From NCBI GenBank assembly GCA_030697445.1, contig JAUYPY010000023.1, forward strand, positions 1 to 6,694: a DNA stretch of 6,694 nt, given 5' to 3'. The DNA comes from a bacterium. GTDB lineage: Bacteria; Patescibacteriota; Minisyncoccia; Phycocordibacterales; UBA10002. Every line of letters starts with the position of its first letter. Position 1 is the first letter of the stretch. Below are positions 4,023-6,694 of the stretch, one piece after another. Below the pieces are notes generated by a model that ran no database searches, had not been told where the DNA came from, and saw nothing but the letters and a program-made list of their open reading frames with translations. A program made the translations under genes and the position numbers.

Positions 4023-4708
4023 ATTTTGACACATTCGAGAAAAAAATAGGCATTGTATTTGCGGACAAAGATCTGCTCCATACTGCCTTTACGCATCGCT
4101 CGTATTTGAATGAGCATCGCGGAACAAAAACCGAGCACAACGAACGGTTGGAATTTTTGGGTGATGCGGTATTAGAACTTCTGACAACCGAATTTTTATT
4201 CAAAAAATACCCGCATAAAGCCGAGGGCGATTTGACAATGTATCGCGCCGGGCTTGTAAACGCAGTCACGCTCGCTGGCGTCGCCGAAGGGCTCGGTATG
4301 AACGGCTATATGCTCCTCTCAAAAGGCGAGGCAAAAGACACGGGTCGCGCGCGCGAGGTAATTTTGGCAAACGCGATTGAAGCGCTTATCGGCGCCTTGT
4401 ACCTTGATGGTGGGTACGCGAAGGCAGGCGATTTTGTGTCGCGCTTTGTGCTGTCGCTTACAGACCAAATCGTTGCGGAAGGGAAGTGGTTAGACGCAAA
4501 AAGCCATTTTCAAGAAAAGGCGCAAGACATCGCTAGCGTGACGCCCTTGTACGAAACAGTTCGGGAAACTGGCCCTGATCACGACAAACACTTCACAGTC
4601 GCTGTGTTTATAGGACGCGAAAAAGCAGCGGAAGGGAATGGTAAGTCAAAACAAGAGGCGGAACAAGCCGCCGCCGCGGCGGCTCTCAAAGCCAAACAGT
4701 GGGATTGA
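4019..4708 (+). CDS. rnc: Ribonuclease III
   Basis: RNase III cuts double-stranded RNA, notably the stems of 16S and 23S rRNA precursors, as a cytoplasmic homodimer. The 229-residue length is normal. The catalytic domain (about 1-150) carries the signature NERLEFLGDAVL (41-52), giving metal ligands E42, E45 and D49 equivalent to E. coli E38, E41 and D45. The second block reads LANAIEALIGALYLDGG: E121 matches the essential E. coli E117, while N118 replaces the aspartate at E. coli 114. A double-stranded RNA-binding domain follows (about 158-226), starting with the DAKSHFQEKAQ helix and ending in the GKSKQEAEQAAAAAAL helix. The start ATG lies in an ATGA overlap with nusB, so translation is coupled. 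Its stop codon is part of the next promoter's -35 hexamer. Confidence 0.95.
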   Translation: MNFDTFEKKIGIVFADKDLLHTAFTHRSYLNEHRGTKTEHNERLEFLGDAVLELLTTEFLFKKYPHKAEGDLTMYRAGLVNAVTLAGVAEGLGMNGYMLLSKGEAKDTGRAREVILANAIEALIGALYLDGGYAKAGDFVSRFVLSLTDQIVAEGKWLDAKSHFQEKAQDIASVTPLYETVRETGPDHDKHFTVAVFIGREKAAEGNGKSKQEAEQAAAAAALKAKQWD

Positions 4709-4733
4709 CACTATATTACAGAGGTGCTATAAT
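4705..4733 (+). promoter_or_regulatory. Consensus sigma-70-type promoter overlapping the rnc stop
   Basis: TTGACA (4705-4710), a 17-base spacer, a TGC extension (4725-4727) and TATAAT (4728-4733) give a complete match to the bacterial housekeeping consensus. The rnc TGA stop (4706-4708) is inside the -35. Transcription would start near 4740. Confidence 0.87.
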
Positions 4734-4739
4734 GGTGAA

Positions 4740-4799
4740 TACCGGGCAGTGGGGAAGCGCCTGCGCCTCGGTCGTTAGTTTTAATCCCTTTTACTCTAT
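4740..4799 (+). promoter_or_regulatory. Structured leader of the lysozyme-like gene, no SD
   Basis: About 60 bases separate the predicted transcription start from the ATG at 4800. The first half is GC-rich with possible stems: ACCG (4741-4744) with CGGT (4769-4772), GCAG with CTGC inside, and a competing GCGC-CT-GCGC. The second half is AT/pyrimidine-rich and has no SD sequence. I could not match it to a known riboswitch; it may regulate translation or simply be an untranslated leader. Confidence 0.3.
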
Positions 4800-5243
4800 A
4801 TGGTTGAAACACTGTCAGGACTTTTGTTTTTTCTATCTGCGTTTTACGGTAATACTGAAATTTCAGTTGCTGCGCCTGCGCCATTGACGCCAGTCGCAGA
4901 CAATCCGATAACGCTTGAACAGTATGTACGCGATTACTTCGCGGACAATCCGGTTCTTTCGGAAATCGCTAAATGCGAATCCCGTTTCCGCCACTTTGAC
5001 CGAAACGGGGTACTCCGCGGCGATTACGACCGAAATGATGTTGGCGTGATGCAAATCAACGAACGCTATCACGCGGAACGCGCGCAGAAGCTCGGGTTTG
5101 ACATCAAAACGCTTGAAGACAATTTGAGCTACGCGAAATGGCTCTACGAAAAAGAGGGCCTTAAGCCATGGGCATCGTCAGGCAAATGCTGGAAAGGCGC
5201 ACAAACGCTTGCCGTAGCGAAAAACACGAATCAGAAAAATTAA
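4800..5243 (+). CDS. Lysozyme/SLT-like transglycosylase domain protein
   Basis: This 147-residue protein looks like a small lysozyme-fold peptidoglycan hydrolase (lytic transglycosylase, SLT type). After a hydrophobic stretch (LSGLLFFLSAF, 5-15) and an Ala/Pro-rich segment, IAKCESRFRHFD (56-67) supplies the catalytic glutamate E60 in the usual E-S-x-F context, and DVGVMQINERYH (80-91) is the G-x-M-Q-I-N substrate-binding motif of this fold. C59 and C130 could form a disulphide, which fits an exported enzyme; the end WASSGKCW closes the domain. ATG 4800 is the only start in the open frame, which is closed by a stop at 4782-4784. The N-terminus (MVETLSG) lacks the lysines or arginines of a normal signal peptide, so export by Sec is likely but not certain. 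It has its own consensus promoter. The likely role is cell-wall remodelling or attack on neighbouring cells' walls. Confidence 0.82.
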   Translation: MVETLSGLLFFLSAFYGNTEISVAAPAPLTPVADNPITLEQYVRDYFADNPVLSEIAKCESRFRHFDRNGVLRGDYDRNDVGVMQINERYHAERAQKLGFDIKTLEDNLSYAKWLYEKEGLKPWASSGKCWKGAQTLAVAKNTNQKN

Positions 5244-5254
5244 AAGTCATACGC

Positions 5255-5290
5255 AACCCCCACACTTGATACCATCAAGTGTGGGGGTTT
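5255..5290. terminator. Bidirectional hairpin between convergent genes
   Basis: A perfect 16-base-pair stem (5255-5270 with 5274-5289, loop ACC) lies 11 bases after the lysozyme-like stop and 12 bases from the end of the convergent recombinase gene. Tails are only moderately T-rich on both strands (TTTGCTTTACT on the +, a T-rich stretch farther out on the -), but the stem is strong enough to serve both transcripts. Confidence 0.82.
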
Positions 5291-5301
5291 GCTTTACTCT
5301 G

Positions 5302-6243
5302 TCATTTTAGTGGATGAAATTGCCGATGCGTTTTTTCGGCATATTTATCGGAGGCGTGCACATAGCGGGTCGTCGTGTGAAGCGACTCGTGACCTAGGAG
5401 TATCTGAAGCGCCGCGGGGTTCGCACCTTGCTCCGCCGAATAAGTCGCAAACCCGTGTCGCAATGAATGTGCGGAAGTCGGTATGTTGATGTCGAGCAGT
5501 TCGCGGTATTCTTTTATTTTCATCTGCAGGTAGTTGGTGGAAATGCGCGCTTTTGTATTGTTTGCATTTTTGCCTCGATAGGGGATGAAAAGTGCTTGGT
5601 TGTCGTCGGCGCGCGTCTTTAGGTACTCCTTTATATGCTTCTGTGCGCGCTCGGTGAGGTACACGAACCGTTCTTTCTTGCCTTTTCCGCGAATAAAGAC
5701 TTTGCCCGATGCGTCGAGACGGTTGCGGTCGAGCGACAAAAGTTCAGAGATGCGCATACCGGTAGAAAAAAGCGTCTCCAACATCGTGCGGTTGCGTAGC
5801 GCGATATTTTTGTTTCGTTCAAATTTGGTCGGCGATTCAATAAGGCGAACCAGCGCCTCAAACTCCGCGACCCGTGCGTGCGTCCGCGGCATCTTAAGTA
5901 GCTTAAGCGCCTCCGGCGCAACAGGCGCATCGTAGTCCATATCAATCAGGTACTTCAAGTATCGCCGAACGCTGGAGAGAGCGCGATTCACCGAGCCGGC
6001 AGAGAGGCGTTTGTGAGACGCTTGCGCACCGGCAGTTTTTCGGTCGTACGATACCAAATACGCTTTATACTGTTCCAGTGATTGTTTTTTTATTTTTTCA
6101 AACGGAATTTTTAATTCACGCGAAAGAAAATCGGAAAATGTTTTCAAATCGCGCTCATAATTGTAGAGCGTCTCGGAGGAGTAGTTGTTTGTTTGGATGA
6201 ATAATAAAAAATCATCCGAATAGGGAAGTGTCTGTTCTTTCAT
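5302..6243 (-). CDS. Tyrosine recombinase, XerC/XerD-like
   Basis: This enzyme of 313 residues, the usual Xer size, catalyses site-specific strand exchange through a 3'-phosphotyrosine intermediate; Xer proteins resolve chromosome dimers at dif. Residues about 1-105 are the N-terminal SAM-like core-binding domain (NNYSSETLYNYERDLKTF, 19-36). The catalytic domain shows the full set of residues: R164 (STGMRISELLSL), K187 (RGKGKKERFVYL), H259 and R262 (AHSLRHGFAT), H285 (LLGHESL) and the nucleophile Y294 (TTTRYVH), with spacings like E. coli XerD. Nothing suggests inactivation. No SD precedes the ATG; a long hairpin ends 12 bases upstream. A small membrane protein gene precedes it on the same strand. 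It could be the host's single Xer enzyme or an element integrase; the lack of phage or transposon genes nearby favours a chromosomal role. Confidence 0.93.
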   Translation of the reverse strand: MKEQTLPYSDDFLLFIQTNNYSSETLYNYERDLKTFSDFLSRELKIPFEKIKKQSLEQYKAYLVSYDRKTAGAQASHKRLSAGSVNRALSSVRRYLKYLIDMDYDAPVAPEALKLLKMPRTHARVAEFEALVRLIESPTKFERNKNIALRNRTMLETLFSTGMRISELLSLDRNRLDASGKVFIRGKGKKERFVYLTERAQKHIKEYLKTRADDNQALFIPYRGKNANNTKARISTNYLQMKIKEYRELLDINIPTSAHSLRHGFATYSAEQGANPAALQILLGHESLHTTTRYVHASDKYAEKTHRQFHPLK

Positions 6244-6255
6244 AAAATGCGTTCT

Positions 6256-6296
6256 CTACTACTCAGTCCATTGCGTAGCAATGTACTGAGTAGTAG
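6256..6296. repeat. 41-base inverted repeat upstream of the recombinase
   Basis: Arms CTACTACTCAGT (6256-6267) and ACTGAGTAGTAG (6285-6296) pair over 12 bases; after one mismatch, CATTG/CAATG add five more pairs around the loop CGTAG. On the recombinase strand it would form the very 5' end of the mRNA. A third TACTCAGT at 6305-6312 makes a further 8-base inverted repeat with 6285-6292. It could be an operator, a recombination site, or a 5' mRNA hairpin controlling translation. Confidence 0.7.
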
Positions 6297-6300
6297 GGAT

Positions 6301-6328
6301 ATTATACTCAGTTTATATTTTCTTTCAA
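6301..6328 (-). promoter_or_regulatory. Promoter of the tyrosine recombinase gene
   Basis: On the - strand TTGAAA (6328-6323, 5 of 6) and TATAAT (6306-6301, perfect) are 16 bases apart. The start point would be near 6294, at the edge of the long inverted repeat. The -10 lies inside the inverted pair ACTGAGTA/TACTCAGT (6285-6312), a layout suggesting repression by a protein that binds the motif. Confidence 0.62.
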
Positions 6329-6339
6329 AGGGTGTTCCC

Positions 6340-6537
6340 CTATTGTGGCGGCAAAATACTCTTAATCCAATTCCAAAGCTTTACAACAAGCCCCCACGCG
6401 TACGCTAGGTTGTCGCGAGCCGCGGCTGAGTTTGCGATATCGCGAAGGTTATACCCGAGGTAGCCAAGTACGACAAGCGCAATCACAATAAGAAACACCG
6501 CTTTTACCAATCCCCTATTTTCGTTTATTTTTTTCAT
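6340..6537 (-). CDS. Small single-pass membrane protein, function unknown
   Basis: A 65-residue protein with a short charged N-terminus (MKKINENRG) and one strong transmembrane helix (about 9-31, containing LVKAVFLIVIALVVLGYLGY), then a soluble amphipathic tail with tryptophans ending SILPPQ. The basic residues before the helix suggest the N-terminus stays inside, or that it acts as an uncleaved signal anchor. Small proteins of this design, with a W-rich end, are common in CPR genomes as I recall, but no function is known. The ATG at 6537 fits a leaderless start. The recombinase gene follows 96 bases later on the same strand with its own promoter, and no terminator lies between, so read-through is possible. 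Confidence 0.75.
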   Translation of the reverse strand: MKKINENRGLVKAVFLIVIALVVLGYLGYNLRDIANSAAARDNLAYAWGLVVKLWNWIKSILPPQ

Positions 6538-6543
6538 ACGAAA

Positions 6544-6552
6544 ATTATATCA
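6544..6552 (-). promoter_or_regulatory. Extended -10 promoter for the small membrane protein, leaderless
   Basis: On the - strand TGA followed by a perfect TATAAT (6549-6544) lies six bases before the ATG at 6537. No SD and no clear -35 are visible. Confidence 0.6.
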
Positions 6553-6605
6553 CGCGCAAAAGTTGCGTTATGCACAGTAAAGCGTATCCTTGCCGACAGA
6601 TTGTT

Positions 6606-6643
6606 CCCGCCTCATCCCGCCTCATCGGCGGACATGCGGCGGG
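6606..6643. repeat. Tandem CCCGCCTCAT repeat with competing hairpins
   Basis: CCCGCCTCAT occurs twice in tandem (6606-6615, 6616-6625). The CCGCC arms can pair either with GGCGG at 6627-6631 or with GGCGGG at 6638-6643, so alternative stems are possible just upstream of the SD and start of the next gene. Confidence 0.4.
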
Positions 6644-6658
6644 TCATAGAAAGGCCGT

Positions 6659-6694
6659 ATGGACAAAAATACACTATTGACGAAACTCGCGTCC
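6659..6694 (+). CDS. Start of an unidentified gene, truncated by the window
   Basis: ATG at 6659 is preceded by an SD-like AAAGG (6650-6654) with a gap of four bases and opens a frame of 12 codons (MDKNTLLTKLAS) to the window edge. It is too short to recognise. It is divergent from the small membrane protein gene, and the 120 bases between them hold the tandem repeat at 6606-6625. Only weak promoter candidates are visible on this strand (TTGCGT at 6563 with TATCCT at 6585). Confidence 0.42.
   Translation, partial: MDKNTLLTKLAS

Noticed and set aside
4699..4887. Small + strand frame of 62 codons between rnc and the lysozyme-like gene
   Set aside because: It overlaps the promoter and the lysozyme-like gene in another frame and shows no protein character.
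5289..5489. Short + strand frame opposite the recombinase gene end
   Set aside because: It is antisense to a well-supported recombinase and lacks a ribosome-binding site.

Overview
This window most likely comes from a Parcubacteria-type member of the Candidate Phyla Radiation (Patescibacteria). That is an inference from gene content, not a database result. The clues are a ribosomal protein L32 with an N-terminus beginning MVVRMR, a NusB fused to a NUDIX domain, an orphan PemK/MazF-like toxin, a small secreted lysozyme-like protein, a one-helix membrane protein next to a Xer-type recombinase, very compact spacing, and several genes with no Shine-Dalgarno (SD) sequence or apparently no leader at all.

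Layout. Positions 1-605 hold the C-terminal end of a DinG/XPD-type superfamily 2 helicase, closed by a strong terminator (681-712). Positions 729-2826 form an accessory segment: a PemK-like toxin (729-1121), about 400 bases without a protein gene (1122-1521) that look like a promoter, a structured non-coding RNA and a terminator, a conserved-hypothetical protein (1522-2073), and a stand-alone NUDIX-like protein with a degraded catalytic box (2233-2826). Positions 2900-4708 form a housekeeping cluster on the + strand: rpmF (L32), nusB-NUDIX and rnc (RNase III). A consensus promoter set into the rnc stop codon drives a leader and a lysozyme/SLT-like gene (4800-5243). A hairpin terminator at 5255-5290 separates this from the - strand pair: a small membrane protein (6537-6340) followed by a tyrosine recombinase (6243-5302). 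A new + strand gene starts at 6659 and runs off the window.

How it fits together. L32, NusB and RNase III belong to ribosome biogenesis and rRNA transcription and processing, and are probably co-transcribed from the leaderless L32 promoter. The accessory segment instead looks like separate transcription units, each closed by its own terminator. Four hairpins there share an unusual box, GTT(A)CGGAGC, at the 5' foot of the stem; the other terminators in the window lack it. The two protein genes at 1522 and 2233 also carry full -35/-10 promoters and strong SD sequences, unlike the core genes.

Most interesting signals: the repeated box-plus-hairpin units with a probable RNA gene between two of them; a Xer/dif-like dyad at 1198-1228; the NusB-NUDIX fusion; and a three-copy ACTGAGTA motif with a 41-base inverted repeat around the recombinase promoter.
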